A DNA stretch of 64,000 nt from Sodalis ligni (GTDB lineage: Bacteria > Pseudomonadota > Gammaproteobacteria > Enterobacterales > Enterobacteriaceae): NCBI RefSeq assembly GCF_016865525.2, contig NZ_CP075169.1, positions 4,960,337 to 5,024,336 on the forward strand, read 5' to 3'. Below, one piece after another: positions 23,299-33,302 of this stretch. The notes under the pieces were generated by a model. The model did not search any database, was not told the DNA's origin, and was given only the letters and a program-made list of their open reading frames with translations. Made by a program: the position numbers and the translations under genes. The first letter of the stretch is position 1, and the number at the start of each line of letters is the position of its first letter.

Positions 23299-23998
23299 TA
23301 ACGTGACCTATCTTTACCGTCATCTGCCGATGCGTTTCGATCTGCGGCTGGCGGCGGGTGAAAAGGTCGCGGTGCTCGGGCCGAGCGGCGCGGGGAAAAG
23401 CACGCTGCTCAATCTCATCGCCGGCTTTTTATCGCCGGACTGCGGCCGGATAGCGCTGAACGGCGAGGATCACAGTAACACCCCGCCCGATCGGCGACCG
23501 GTATCCATGCTGTTCCAGGAAAACAACCTGTTTGCTCATCTTACGGTGGCGGACAACATCGGCCTCGGCCTGCATCCCGGCCTGCGGCTCACCGCCGAAC
23601 AACGGGATCGGGTGCAAGGCGTGGCGCTGCAGGTGGGGCTTGAAGACCTGCTACAGCGGTTGCCGGGCCAGCTCTCCGGCGGCCAGCGCCAGCGGGCGGC
23701 GCTGGCGCGCTGTCTGGTACGGGATCGGCCGATTCTGTTGCTGGACGAGCCGTTTTCCGCTCTGGACCCGGCGCTGCGCAACGATATGCTGCAACGGGTG
23801 GAGGAGGTCTGCAACCAGCGCGGCCTGACGCTGCTGATGGTATCGCACAATCTGGATGACGCCGTGCGCATCGCGCCGCGCACCCTGCTGATCGTGGACG
23901 GTCGTATTTATTATGACGGTACGACCCGTCCCCTGGCCTCGGGAGACGCGCCCGAGGCCGCCGTATTGGGTATCAAGCCCGGCGACGGCGGCAGATAG
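23285..23998 (+). CDS. thiQ: Thiamine ABC transporter ATP-binding protein ThiQ
   Basis: ThiQ powers thiamine import. The 237-residue product has Walker [10 protein letters not shown] (about residue 32), Q-loop FQENNLF, the signature [14 protein letters not shown], Walker [13 protein letters not shown] and the H-loop MVSHNLDDA. The ATG at 23285 follows GGAGTCCC and overlaps the thiP end by 14 nt. It is the last gene of the thiBPQ operon. No clear intrinsic terminator follows; an octamer repeat array begins 57 nt after the stop. Confidence 0.97.
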   Translation: MIQLDNVTYLYRHLPMRFDLRLAAGEKVAVLGPSGAGKSTLLNLIAGFLSPDCGRIALNGEDHSNTPPDRRPVSMLFQENNLFAHLTVADNIGLGLHPGLRLTAEQRDRVQGVALQVGLEDLLQRLPGQLSGGQRQRAALARCLVRDRPILLLDEPFSALDPALRNDMLQRVEEVCNQRGLTLLMVSHNLDDAVRIAPRTLLIVDGRIYYDGTTRPLASGDAPEAAVLGIKPGDGGR

Positions 23999-24054
23999 CA
24001 AGCAGGTAGCCATGGGCGACAAACGCTCCCGCTCCTCACGCTCGTCCGAAGGCC

Positions 24055-24134
24055 GCATGCTTGCATGCTTGCACGATTGCACGATTGCACGATTGCACGA
24101 TTGCACGATTGCACGATTGCACGATTGCACGATT
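24055..24134. repeat. Octamer tandem repeat array, 10 units
   Basis: Two copies of GCATGCTT (24055-24070) are followed by eight perfect, uninterrupted copies of GCACGATT (24071-24134). Perfect identity of eight units implies recent slippage. The array sits between thiQ and the subtilase gene and is not inside any supported reading frame. Because 8 is not a multiple of 3, copy-number change would shift frame if the array were translated. Confidence 0.97.
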
Positions 24135-24474
24135 GCGGCAGGCTTGGTGATATTTTGGTGATATCGCAATTTTGCTCGCCAGATTATATGCTTATAATAA
24201 TCAATATTATTGCCCAGGCACAACGGTCCGGCAATAATTAGCACTATGATTGGGTTAAATGACCGAATATGGCACTCTTGAAGCACTTCACATTATTTTC
24301 TTTCATTCATAATATGATCTGAAATGAGTGAAAGATTTTATGTATCTTTCATTTCCAATAATACTTGGAGCAGGATATACCGCTAAAAAATTTAGATAAA
24401 AATAATGCTTATCTTCTATAATTCATAGAGTTACATCAATATTTCTCGTTCGCCGACACCAGGATACTTAAATC
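24135..24474. other. AT-rich leader upstream of the subtilase gene
   Basis: This stretch is markedly AT-richer than the thi operon. It presumably holds the promoter of the gene at 24475, but I cannot pick a convincing -35/-10 pair. The sharp change in composition at about 24150 fits the edge of an acquired segment. Confidence 0.45.
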
Positions 24475-25893
24475 ATGTTAAATATCAATCACGGCAAAAT
24501 AGATCACTATGCGCAGCAAGGTGTCGAATACCTCTATATCGTATTCAAGGTGTTAAAAAAAAATGGTAACTTTTGCACTTATCAAGCTGAAGCACAGCAT
24601 ATAAAAACATTATTGAATAGAAACATAACCACTTGCGATGTACATAAATTATTGGAAAAGACCGCTAGGTCTTATCCGGCGAATTCATCCGCCGTGGACG
24701 AAATTTATGGTTTTGATCGCTATTTTAAAGTTGTTTTGTCAGAGGTTAACCCCAGCGCTAATCATATCAATGCCATTTTACAGCTTATCGCCGAACAGGA
24801 TTTTATAGAATTGGTCTATCCGGCCGGCAAACCTGTGGATGCCTCGGCAGGCATAAATTTTCACCATGATCCTCGCCAGCATGGTGATGGGTGCAATACC
24901 GAGTTCATTACGACCGATCTCATTATACCCAATTTTTATCAATACCAGTATTACCTCAGTTCGCCGGCATATAGGACGGGCAATTATAAGATAGGCGGAA
25001 TATATGTGCATGGCACCTGGGGGACACTTGGCGGGGGTGGAAGTTATGTCACCATCCTGTCACACGAGTTATCCGCTTGGGATACCAGCCACGTCAATTT
25101 GCCCCATGAGCGCGCGTTTGTACAGGGAGCGGCAAACATTGATTTTCATGATACCGCTTCCGTCGGCGTGGCGGCAGCAAGGTTTTTGCCGACGGCGACA
25201 ATGAGCGGGATAGTGGGAATAGCCTATAACGCCCGGGTCGCCTACGCGGCTTGGCCGATAGAAAATATCTATAATGCCTACTATCAGCTGGATGCCGGAG
25301 ATGTGGTACAAATGGGCATACAGCTCATCGGCGGAACAGAAACGGGGTGTACGGCTGATTGTTATGTCCCGCTGGAGTATAACAATGCCTATTATGATAT
25401 TATCCGGGCATTAACCGATAAGGGCGTTCATGTTATTATCGCCGCCGGCAACGGGGCGATAAATTTGGATCATGCCGCCTTTAACGGCAAATTTAATCGG
25501 AACGTCAGGGATTCCGGCGCAATTTATGTGGGAGCCATCGACCCCACCACCGCGAGACGCGCTTCCTTTAGCAATTACGGCTCGCGTATCGACAGCTCCA
25601 GTTGGGGCGCGTACGTCGTCACGACTTTTTACGGCAGCGGAAATCTTTTCAATTATCCCAATGCCTGGTATATCAACAACTACGGCGGCACGTCCTCCGC
25701 CAATCCCATTGTCGCCGGCGCCGCGGCCAGCCTGTCTAGTATCGCCAAAGCGAATAACCGGTCGCTCCCCCCCAGATTACTCAGGCAAATATTCACCGAG
25801 ACAGGTACGGTATTCCAGAATAACGACTCCCTCATCATTGGCACCCAACCCAATCTGTCTGCGGCTTTATCTACTTTCAAAACCATTTCCTGA
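24475..25893 (+). CDS. Subtilase-like (S8 family) protein lacking the canonical catalytic Asp
   Basis: The 472-residue product has a subtilisin-type catalytic domain from about residue 185. The serine motif is YGGTSSANPIVAGAAASL (Ser407), the oxyanion Asn is in VIIAAGNGAINLD (Asn326) and the histidine motif is FHDTASVGVAAARF (His225). Where the catalytic Asp should be, the strand reads YVTILSHELSAWD, with Ser196 in its place. Residues 1-120 look like an inhibitor/chaperone prodomain (YFKVVLSEVNP to FIELVYPAG). No signal peptide or membrane segment is seen. The gene is AT-richer than its neighbours and sits between thiQ and yabI, which are adjacent in E. coli, so it is likely acquired. Its substrate and role are unknown; it may be a pseudoprotease or use a shifted acidic residue such as Glu198 or Asp203. 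Confidence 0.85.
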   Translation: MLNINHGKIDHYAQQGVEYLYIVFKVLKKNGNFCTYQAEAQHIKTLLNRNITTCDVHKLLEKTARSYPANSSAVDEIYGFDRYFKVVLSEVNPSANHINAILQLIAEQDFIELVYPAGKPVDASAGINFHHDPRQHGDGCNTEFITTDLIIPNFYQYQYYLSSPAYRTGNYKIGGIYVHGTWGTLGGGGSYVTILSHELSAWDTSHVNLPHERAFVQGAANIDFHDTASVGVAAARFLPTATMSGIVGIAYNARVAYAAWPIENIYNAYYQLDAGDVVQMGIQLIGGTETGCTADCYVPLEYNNAYYDIIRALTDKGVHVIIAAGNGAINLDHAAFNGKFNRNVRDSGAIYVGAIDPTTARRASFSNYGSRIDSSSWGAYVVTTFYGSGNLFNYPNAWYINNYGGTSSANPIVAGAAASLSSIAKANNRSLPPRLLRQIFTETGTVFQNNDSLIIGTQPNLSAALSTFKTIS

Positions 25894-25979
25894 CGTTTTG
25901 CTTCATCAACCCGCAAAGGCATATCAATAACAGATATGTCTTTTGCTTATTATGAAGCGACATGAAATCGCCAACATAA

Positions 25980-26747
25980 TCAGAAGCTGAGTACTTTGCA
26001 AAACTGAGCGGCATAAACCGGCATCAGCGGATGGCGGATTAACGCCGCGATGACCGCCGCCGTCCCCAGGATGCATAACGGCGTCAGCCAGCGCAGCCTG
26101 CGCAAAGGCAGCAGGCGGGCCGCCGGTCGCGTGGATATTTTGTGGCTGCGGCGCCAGCGCCAGATTAGCCAGCCGGTAAGCCAAAATAGCAGCGCCACCG
26201 TCAGCAGCAGGGCACGGAATCCGCCGGTATGCTGGCCGTCGGGGATATTGATGGCCACACCCGCCAGGATGCCCGGCATAAAATAGGCCGGCGGCCAGGT
26301 CAGGCAGCCAATGATATTGGGCAGCGCAAACTTCAGCGGCGGCAGATCCAGCATGCCGGCCACCATGGGCACCAGCGGCCGGGTGGGGCCGACAAAACGG
26401 CCGATCAGCACCGTCATCAGGCTGTGCTGATGCAAGGCATATTCGGTCTTGTTGAGCATGGTGCGGTGTTTTTTTAAAAAAGACCATCTCTTCAAGGGCT
26501 TTTTAAAACCATGACCGAGAAAGTAGGATATCCAGTCGCCCAAGAAGCATCCCACAATGCCGGCGGCCCACGCGGGATAAAAACCCAGGGCGCCGCTGCC
26601 GATCAGCGCGCCAAGCGTCGCCATCATCACCGTGCCCGGCAATAACAATCCCACCAGGGCCAACGACTCCAAAAATGCCACCAGCGCAACGACCAATAAT
26701 GTAACAGCCAAAGATATCGTGGTTAAATGCTGTAAAAAGGCTTCCAT
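25980..26747 (-). CDS. yabI: DedA-family inner membrane protein YabI
   Basis: YabI belongs to the DedA/SNARE-associated family of inner-membrane proteins linked to lipid carrier recycling and membrane homeostasis. The 255-residue product (254 in E. coli) has the family motif FLESLALVGLLLPGTVMM near the N-terminus and the re-entrant-loop region GRFVGPTRPLVPMVAGML near residue 125. Several membrane helices follow, and it ends in a basic region and a last helix. It is convergent with the subtilase gene and divergent from polB. Confidence 0.95.
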   Translation of the reverse strand: MEAFLQHLTTISLAVTLLVVALVAFLESLALVGLLLPGTVMMATLGALIGSGALGFYPAWAAGIVGCFLGDWISYFLGHGFKKPLKRWSFLKKHRTMLNKTEYALHQHSLMTVLIGRFVGPTRPLVPMVAGMLDLPPLKFALPNIIGCLTWPPAYFMPGILAGVAINIPDGQHTGGFRALLLTVALLFWLTGWLIWRWRRSHKISTRPAARLLPLRRLRWLTPLCILGTAAVIAALIRHPLMPVYAAQFCKVLSF

Positions 26748-26862
26748 AGCCCCCTCTTGTTTATCAAAGCTGGCGGATTGTCAGTGCTCTTGTCCACAGC
26801 GTCAATCACTCATTTGTATAAATATTTGGCAAAATCAGATTATAACCTGGCCGCTGGACAAT

Positions 26863-26882
26863 GACTGTATGAATAATCATAC
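26863..26882 (+). promoter_or_regulatory. Possible LexA site upstream of polB
   Basis: GACTGTATGAATAATCATAC has a perfect left half (CTGTAT) of the LexA box, but the right half departs from ACAG at two positions. E. coli polB is SOS-induced through a LexA box, so the location about 95 nt before the ATG is sensible; the match is weak. Confidence 0.35.
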
Positions 26883-26976
26883 TTATTAATGATGCTTCTA
26901 TAGTGAGCTTGTTGACAAGATGCCCGCGCTCGACAGGCTGGTCGTAGGCTAAGCTTTTTGAGGAAAAACAGACCCG

Positions 26977-29352
26977 ATGTCAGAACCCACCCTGCCCCGC
27001 CAGGGTTTTGTACTTACCCGTCATTGGCGCGATACCCCCAAAGGTATCAGCGTTGACTTTTGGCTGGCTACCGACGAGGGGCCGCAAAAAGTCAGTTTGC
27101 CGCCGCAGCAGGCGGTAGCCTTTATGGCCACCGGGTTCGCCGAACAGGCCCGGTCCTTTCTGGCCGCCGTGGAAGGATGCAGCCTGCGGTCCCTGGAGCT
27201 GCGAGATTTCCACCGGCGGCCGGTGACGGCAGTCTATTGTCGCCATTACCGGGATATCGGTCGTCTGGAAAAAACCTTCAAAGAGGCCGGCATTCCTCTA
27301 TATGAAGCAGATATCCGCCCCCCCGAGCGTTATCTGATGGAGCGGTTTATCACCGCACCGGTCCTGTTTGACGGTCGCGGGCAAGACGACGGTACGCTGA
27401 TCGATGCCCGGTTGAAACCGGACGCAGGCTATCGCCCCCGGTTAAAAACCGTCTCGCTGGATATCGAAACCAACCGTTTCGGCGAGCTGTACTGTATCGG
27501 GTTGTACGGCTGCGGGCAGCGGCAGGTCTATATGCTGGGGGAACCTCCGGCGGAACCCGTCACCTGGGCCGACGGCTGTCTTGAGTATGTGCCGACACGC
27601 GGCCAGCTTATCGACCGGCTTAACCTCTGGTTCGTCAACCACGACCCGGACGCTATCATCGGCTGGAATGTAGTGCAATTCGATCTGCGCGTCCTGCAGC
27701 AGCAGGCGGAACGCCACCACCGCACGCTGCGCCTCGGACGCGGGGGGGAAGCCCTGGAATGGCGCGAGCACGGCATGAAAGCGGGCCACTTTTTTGCCGG
27801 CGCCGCCGGCCGGCTGATTATCGACGGTATCGAGGGACTGAAGTCCGCTTTTTGGCAATTTACCTCCTTCAGCCTGGAAAACGTGGCTCAGACCCTGCTT
27901 GGCGCGGGTAAAGATATCTCCACCCCCTATCAGCGCATGGATGAGATAGACCGCCTGTACCGCGAAGACAAACCGGCCCTGGCGCGGTATAACCTCAAGG
28001 ATTGCGAACTGGTGGTGCGGATTTTCGAGCATACCCGCCTGCTGGCGTTCCTGCTGGAGCGCGCCTCGGTCACCGGCCTGGCGGCGGACCGCAGCGGCGG
28101 TTCGGTGGCCGCGTTTACCTGGCTGTATCTGCCGCGCATGCACCGCGCCGGTTACGTGGCCCCCAACATGGGGGATATCCCGCCGCAGCCCAGTCCCGGC
28201 GGTTATGTGATGGACTCCCGGCCGGGTTTGTATGATTCGGTGCTGGTATTGGATTACAAGAGCCTTTACCCCTCGATTATCCGTACCTTTCTCATCGACC
28301 CGGTAGGTTTGATCGAGGGCATGGCGCAACCTGAAAGCGACCAGACGGTGGCCGGTTTTCTCGATGCGCGCTTTTCCCGTCGCCACCACTGCCTGCCGGG
28401 CATCGTCAGCGAACTCTGGCTGGGCAGGGAACGCGCCAAGCGGGATCACAACCAGCCCCTTTCCCAGGCGATGAAAATTATCATGAACGCCTTTTACGGT
28501 GTATTGGGCGCGCCGGGATGCCGTTTTTTTGACGCCCGGCTGGCATCAAGCATCACGATGCGCGGCCACGCCATCATGCACCAGACGCGAAAACTCATTG
28601 AAGAGCAAGGCTATCCGGTTATTTACGGCGATACCGATTCCACCTTTGTCTGGCTGAAGCAGGCCCACGATCGCGGTGCCGCCGATGCCATCGGCCGCCA
28701 AATGGCAAAGACCATCAATCAGTGGTGGCAAACCCATTTACAGGAAACCCTGGGTCTGGAAAGCGCGCTGGAAATCGAATATGAAACCCATTTCAGCCGT
28801 TTTCTGATGCCCACCATCCGCGGCGCCGAGCTGGGCAGCAAAAAACGCTATGCCGGACTGGCGCAAACCGAGGAAGGCGACCATATGGTATTCAAGGGAT
28901 TGGAAACCGTTCGCAGCGACTGGACGCCGCTGGCCCAGCAGTTTCAGCAGCAGCTTTACGAGCGCATATTCCGCCGCCAGCCCTATCAGGAATTCGTGAG
29001 GGATTTTGTCCGCCGGACCCTGGACGGCTCACAGGATCACCTCTTGGTGTATCGTAAACGCCTGCGCCGCAAATTAAGCGAATATCAACGCAATGTGCCG
29101 CCGCAGGCCCGCGCGGCAAGGATCGCCGACGAGTATAATCGACAGCATGGCAGGCAGCAGCAGTACCAGAATGGCGGCTGGATAAGCTATATTATCACCG
29201 CCCAGGGACCTGAGCCCCTGGAGATACGCCGCACCGCGCCGGATTACAACCACTACCTGACCAAGCAGTTACAGCCGGTGGCGGACGCTATACTGCCTTT
29301 TGTTCGGGATGATTTTGCTACGCTTATATCGGGTCAAATGGGTCTGTTTTAA
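26977..29352 (+). CDS. polB: DNA polymerase II PolB
   Basis: PolB is the family B, SOS-inducible DNA polymerase used in replication restart and lesion bypass. The product is 791 residues (783 in E. coli). The 3'-5' exonuclease domain is visible through Exo I ([16 protein letters not shown], about residue 163), Exo II ([16 protein letters not shown]) and Exo III ([16 protein letters not shown]). Polymerase motifs A ([14 protein letters not shown]), B ([15 protein letters not shown]) and C ([10 protein letters not shown]) are all intact. It stands alone; the araBAD-araC genes that neighbour polB in E. coli are absent. Confidence 0.98.
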   Translation: MSEPTLPRQGFVLTRHWRDTPKGISVDFWLATDEGPQKVSLPPQQAVAFMATGFAEQARSFLAAVEGCSLRSLELRDFHRRPVTAVYCRHYRDIGRLEKTFKEAGIPLYEADIRPPERYLMERFITAPVLFDGRGQDDGTLIDARLKPDAGYRPRLKTVSLDIETNRFGELYCIGLYGCGQRQVYMLGEPPAEPVTWADGCLEYVPTRGQLIDRLNLWFVNHDPDAIIGWNVVQFDLRVLQQQAERHHRTLRLGRGGEALEWREHGMKAGHFFAGAAGRLIIDGIEGLKSAFWQFTSFSLENVAQTLLGAGKDISTPYQRMDEIDRLYREDKPALARYNLKDCELVVRIFEHTRLLAFLLERASVTGLAADRSGGSVAAFTWLYLPRMHRAGYVAPNMGDIPPQPSPGGYVMDSRPGLYDSVLVLDYKSLYPSIIRTFLIDPVGLIEGMAQPESDQTVAGFLDARFSRRHHCLPGIVSELWLGRERAKRDHNQPLSQAMKIIMNAFYGVLGAPGCRFFDARLASSITMRGHAIMHQTRKLIEEQGYPVIYGDTDSTFVWLKQAHDRGAADAIGRQMAKTINQWWQTHLQETLGLESALEIEYETHFSRFLMPTIRGAELGSKKRYAGLAQTEEGDHMVFKGLETVRSDWTPLAQQFQQQLYERIFRRQPYQEFVRDFVRRTLDGSQDHLLVYRKRLRRKLSEYQRNVPPQARAARIADEYNRQHGRQQQYQNGGWISYIITAQGPEPLEIRRTAPDYNHYLTKQLQPVADAILPFVRDDFATLISGQMGLF

Positions 29353-29486
29353 GCGTAAAAGCGAATATTGGTAGGTGACGCAGCGGCATCTATCCATTAA
29401 CATAACGCCTTTTCAGACCTCAACGCTAACCCTTACCGAGTTTAACGCCGTGACCTCAGGCCAGCGCCAGCCACGGTAAGCCGCGC

Positions 29487-29647
29487 TATACCCTAACTAA
29501 TTCAAGTTGCAGGAAGGCGGCAACGCAGCGACAAATCTGCAGGGAGCAGATTTGAACGCTGCTTGCGGCGGCCCCGAAGGGGCGAGGTTCATGGACGAGC
29601 CGAGTAACAAAACCAACGCATCTGCGACTTAAAGTATGACGGGTATA
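29487..29647. repeat. 161-bp imperfect palindromic repeat element
   Basis: The segment begins TATACCCTAACTAATTCAAG and ends, read from the other strand, TATACCCGTCATACTTTAAG, so the termini form an inverted repeat of about 26 bp with some mismatches. A smaller inverted repeat, AAATCTGC-AGGGA-GCAGATTT, lies inside. It encodes nothing. It resembles short palindromic repeat elements with TATACCC...GGGTATA ends that I associate with several Enterobacterales genomes; this family assignment is from memory. It ends 42 nt before the rapA start. The bases 29353-29486 before it hold no gene. Confidence 0.75.
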
Positions 29648-29689
29648 TTGCCGGTAATTTTGCCTAACATAACACCGAGCCGAGAATTT

Positions 29690-32596
29690 ATGCCTTTCAA
29701 ATCAGGTCAACGCTGGATCAGCGATACGGAAAGTGAATTGGGATTGGGAACCGTGGTTGCCGTGGATAACCGCATGGTCACCCTGCTGTTTTCCGCTGCC
29801 GGTGAAAATCGTCTTTATGCCCGGGCCGATGCTCCCGTCACCCGGGTCATTTTCAATCCGGGCGATACCGTAACCAGCCATGAAGGCTGGCAACTACTGA
29901 TAGAATCCGTGGAGGAAGAGGACGGCCTGTTAACCTATATCGGCACCCGGTTGGATAGCGGCCAGGCCGACACCGTGCTGCGGGAAGTGATGCTGGACAG
30001 TAAACTGACCTTCAGCAAACCGCAGGACAGACTGTTTGCCGGGCAAATCGATCGAATGGACCGGTTCGTCCTGCGTTATCGGGCGCGAAAATTTCATAGC
30101 GAACAATTTCGCCAGGCCTGGAACGGTTTACGGGGCATCCGCGCCAACCTGATCCCCCATCAGTTGCATATCGCCTCGGAAGTGGGGCAGCGTTACGCGC
30201 CGCGGGTTTTGCTGGCGGACGAAGTGGGCTTGGGCAAAACCATCGAAGCCGGCATGATAATCCATCAGCAGTTGCTCACCGGCCGCGCAGACCGCGTGCT
30301 GATCGTGGTACCGGAGTCATTATTGCACCAATGGCTGGTGGAAATGCTGCGCCGCTTCAACCTGCTGTTTTCCCTGTTTGACGAAGAGCGCTACGCCGAA
30401 GCGATGCAGGACAGCGAGAATCCCTTTGAAACCGAACAGCTGGTGCTGTGTTCGCTGGACTTTGTGCGCCGCAACCATGAGCGGCTGGAAAAGCTGGCCG
30501 ACGCTGAATGGGATCTGATGGTGGTGGACGAAGCCCATCATCTGGCCTGGAGCGAAGAGGCTCCCAGCCGGGAATACCAGGTGATCGAGCAGCTGGCCCG
30601 CAGTATTCCCGGCATCCTGCTCCTTACCGCGACGCCCGAACAGCTGGGGCTGCAAAGCCACTTCGCCCGCCTGCGGCTGCTGGATCCCGATCGCTTCCAT
30701 GATTACGCCGAATTCGTGGCGGAACAGCAGCGTTACCGGCCGGTGGCGGATGCGGTCACCCTGTTGCTTAACGGCAAGGATTTAACCGACGAGGCAAAAA
30801 ATCTGCTGGGGGAAATGCTAAGCGAACAGGATATCGAGCCGCTGCTGGCGGTGACCAACGGCGACGATACGCGCGCCCGCAGCGCCCGCCGCGAGCTGAC
30901 GGCCATGCTGATGGATCGCCACGGCACCAGCCGGGTGCTGTTCCGCAATACCCGGCAGGGCGTTAAAGGCTTTCCGCGCCGGCTGCTGCATCAAATCAAG
31001 CTGCCGCTGCCGGCCCAATACCAGACCGCCATCAAAGTGGCCGGCATCATGGGGGGCAAACAGGCGCCGGATGAGCGGGCGCGCAATATGCTTTACCCTG
31101 AACATATTTATCAGCAATTCGAAGGCCAGAGCGCCACCTGGTGGAACTTCGACCCCCGCGTTGAATGGCTGCTGGAATTCCTGCTGCAGAACCGGCAGGA
31201 AAAAGTACTGGTGATCTGCGCCCACGCCGATACCGCCCTGCAATTGGAACAGGTGCTGCGGGAGCGTGAAGGCATCCGCGCCGCGGTATTCCACGAAGGG
31301 CTGTCCTTACTGGAACGGGACCGCGCCGCCGCCTATTTTGCCTCGGAAGATGACGGCGCCCAGATCCTGCTCTGTTCGGAAATCGGCTCCGAAGGGCGAA
31401 ATTTCCAGTTTGCCCATCAAATGGTGATGTTTGATTTGCCGTTTAATCCGGATTTGCTGGAGCAGCGCATCGGCCGGCTTGATCGCATCGGCCAGACTCA
31501 TGACATCGAGATTTTTGTACCCTATCTTGAGCAGACCGCCCAGGCGATATTGATCCGCTGGTATCATGAAGGATTGGATGCGTTTGAACATACCTGCCCC
31601 ACCGGCCGCGTCCAGTACGATCAAGCCTACGCCACCCTTATCGGCTATTTGGGCGAACCGGCGCAGCAGGAAGGACTGAACGAATTTATCCTTGAATGCC
31701 GCAAACAGCACGATCGGCTAAAGCTGCAATTGGAACAGGGACGCGATCGCTTGCTGGAACAGCATTCCAACGGCGGCGAACAGGCCCAGGCGCTGGCGCA
31801 AGCCATTGCCGCGCAGGACAGCGACCCCCAACTGGTGAATTTCGCCCTCAACCTGTTTGATATCGTAGGCATCAATCAGGAGGATCGCAGCGACAGCCTG
31901 ATTGTCCTCACCCCGTCGGATCACATGCTGGTACCGGAGTTCCCCGGCCTGCCGGAAGAGGGCTGCACTATTACCTTCAACCGCGAGCAGGCGCTGGCCC
32001 GGGAGGAAACACAGTTTATCAGTTGGGAACATCCCATCATCCGTAACGGCCTGGATCTGGTATTATCCGGCGACAGCGGCACCAGCGCGGTATCGCTGCT
32101 GAAAAACAAAGCGCTGCCGGCGGGCACCCTGCTGGTGGAATTGATCTATGTGGTTGAGGCATCGGCCCCGAGAAAATTGCAGCTGAACCGTTTTTTACCG
32201 GCAACCCCCATCCGGCTGCTGCTGGATCAAAACGGTAACGATCTGGCATCGCAGGTGGAATTCGAACATTTCAACCGGCAGCTCAACGCCATAAAACGCC
32301 ATACCGCCGGTAAACTGGTGAGCGCGGTACATCAGGAAATACACAAGCTGTTGCAAAAAGGCGAAGCGCTGGCGGCCGAACAGGCCCGCACCTTAATCCA
32401 CAGCGCCAGGCAGCAGGCGGATGAGAGCCTGAGCGCCGAGCTTAACCGCCTGGAGGCATTGAAAGCGGTGAACCCGGCAATCCGGGAAGACGAGCTGGAG
32501 ACGCTGGCGTATAATCGCGAGCATGCACTAACCCAACTGAATCAGGCCAACTGGCGGCTGGACGCCATACGCCTGATTGTGGTCACCGATCAATAA
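29690..32596 (+). CDS. rapA: RNA polymerase-associated ATPase RapA (HepA)
   Basis: RapA is a Swi2/Snf2-type ATPase that binds RNA polymerase and helps recycle it after transcription. From [20 protein letters not shown] the product is 968 residues, exactly the E. coli length. An N-terminal Tudor-like region is followed by the helicase core with Walker [15 protein letters not shown] (about residue 177), the DEAH box VVDEAHHL (about 280), [10 protein letters not shown] (motif III), and the C-terminal lobe motif [12 protein letters not shown] sequence [16 protein letters not shown]. The frame is open 18 codons upstream, but those codons lie in the end of the 161-bp repeat, so the conserved ATG is chosen. 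Confidence 0.97.
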   Translation: MPFKSGQRWISDTESELGLGTVVAVDNRMVTLLFSAAGENRLYARADAPVTRVIFNPGDTVTSHEGWQLLIESVEEEDGLLTYIGTRLDSGQADTVLREVMLDSKLTFSKPQDRLFAGQIDRMDRFVLRYRARKFHSEQFRQAWNGLRGIRANLIPHQLHIASEVGQRYAPRVLLADEVGLGKTIEAGMIIHQQLLTGRADRVLIVVPESLLHQWLVEMLRRFNLLFSLFDEERYAEAMQDSENPFETEQLVLCSLDFVRRNHERLEKLADAEWDLMVVDEAHHLAWSEEAPSREYQVIEQLARSIPGILLLTATPEQLGLQSHFARLRLLDPDRFHDYAEFVAEQQRYRPVADAVTLLLNGKDLTDEAKNLLGEMLSEQDIEPLLAVTNGDDTRARSARRELTAMLMDRHGTSRVLFRNTRQGVKGFPRRLLHQIKLPLPAQYQTAIKVAGIMGGKQAPDERARNMLYPEHIYQQFEGQSATWWNFDPRVEWLLEFLLQNRQEKVLVICAHADTALQLEQVLREREGIRAAVFHEGLSLLERDRAAAYFASEDDGAQILLCSEIGSEGRNFQFAHQMVMFDLPFNPDLLEQRIGRLDRIGQTHDIEIFVPYLEQTAQAILIRWYHEGLDAFEHTCPTGRVQYDQAYATLIGYLGEPAQQEGLNEFILECRKQHDRLKLQLEQGRDRLLEQHSNGGEQAQALAQAIAAQDSDPQLVNFALNLFDIVGINQEDRSDSLIVLTPSDHMLVPEFPGLPEEGCTITFNREQALAREETQFISWEHPIIRNGLDLVLSGDSGTSAVSLLKNKALPAGTLLVELIYVVEASAPRKLQLNRFLPATPIRLLLDQNGNDLASQVEFEHFNRQLNAIKRHTAGKLVSAVHQEIHKLLQKGEALAAEQARTLIHSARQQADESLSAELNRLEALKAVNPAIREDELETLAYNREHALTQLNQANWRLDAIRLIVVTDQ

Positions 32597-32642
32597 TCGT
32601 TGCGGGGTCTGGGGCGCCGCCCACAGACCCCGCCGGAGCCCC

Positions 32643-33296
32643 ATGGAACCCTATAATCCCCCGCGAGAGCCCTGGCTGCATATCCTCTATCAGGACGCGC
32701 ACATCATGGTGGTGAACAAACCCAGCGGTTTACTGTCGGTCCCCGGTCGCGCTGAGGAGCATCGGGACAGCGTAATGTCCCGTATTCTGGCGGAATTTCC
32801 ACTGGCGCAAAGCGTGCACCGGCTGGATATGGCCACCAGCGGCGTGATTGTCGTGGCGTTGACCAAAGCGGCGGAACGGGAACTCAAACGGCAGTTTCGC
32901 GAACGGGAACCGAAGAAAAGCTATATCGCCAGGGTATGGGGACATCCGGCTTTACCGGAAGGCCTGGTGGATTTGCCGCTGATCTGCGACTGGCCGAACC
33001 GGCCCATGCAAAAGGTGTGCTTTGACACCGGCAAGGCGGCGCAAACGCATTACCGGGTATTGTCCTGTGACGACGACGGGACGGCCCGGCTATTGCTGAT
33101 GCCCGTTACCGGCCGCTCCCATCAGCTGCGGGTGCATATGCTGGCGCTGGGACATCCCATCCTCGGCGATGGCTTTTACGCACCGCCCGAGGTCAAGGCC
33201 TTGTCAGACCGCCTGCTACTCCATGCGCAGGAACTCTCCATCACCCACCCGGCCTTTCACACGCCTATTCATTTCCGCTGCGAAGCGGATTTCTAA
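32643..33296 (+). CDS. rluA: 23S rRNA/tRNA pseudouridine synthase RluA
   Basis: RluA converts U746 of 23S rRNA and U32 of several tRNAs to pseudouridine. The product from MEPYNPPREPWLHILYQDAH is 217 residues (219 in E. coli). The catalytic Asp is in SVHRLDMATSGVIVVAL, and the C-terminal GRSHQLRVHMLALGHPILGD motif is intact. The gene is 46 nt after rapA and ends 6 nt before the 107-bp repeat array. Confidence 0.97.
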   Translation: MEPYNPPREPWLHILYQDAHIMVVNKPSGLLSVPGRAEEHRDSVMSRILAEFPLAQSVHRLDMATSGVIVVALTKAAERELKRQFREREPKKSYIARVWGHPALPEGLVDLPLICDWPNRPMQKVCFDTGKAAQTHYRVLSCDDDGTARLLLMPVTGRSHQLRVHMLALGHPILGDGFYAPPEVKALSDRLLLHAQELSITHPAFHTPIHFRCEADF

Positions 33297-33302
33297 CCAA
33301 CT

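Noticed and set aside
23651..24286. 211-codon minus-strand frame spanning the octamer array
   Set aside because: Its repeated Arg-Ala-Ile-Val-Gln-Ser-Cys-Asn stretch is only a translation of the octamers, and half of it overlaps thiQ antisense.
26863..26882. Strong LexA box claim for polB
   Set aside because: Only the left half fits; kept as a low-confidence site rather than a firm operator.
29636..29689. Upstream extension of rapA to an earlier ATG
   Set aside because: The extra 18 codons begin inside the end of the palindromic repeat, and family similarity starts exactly at 29690.
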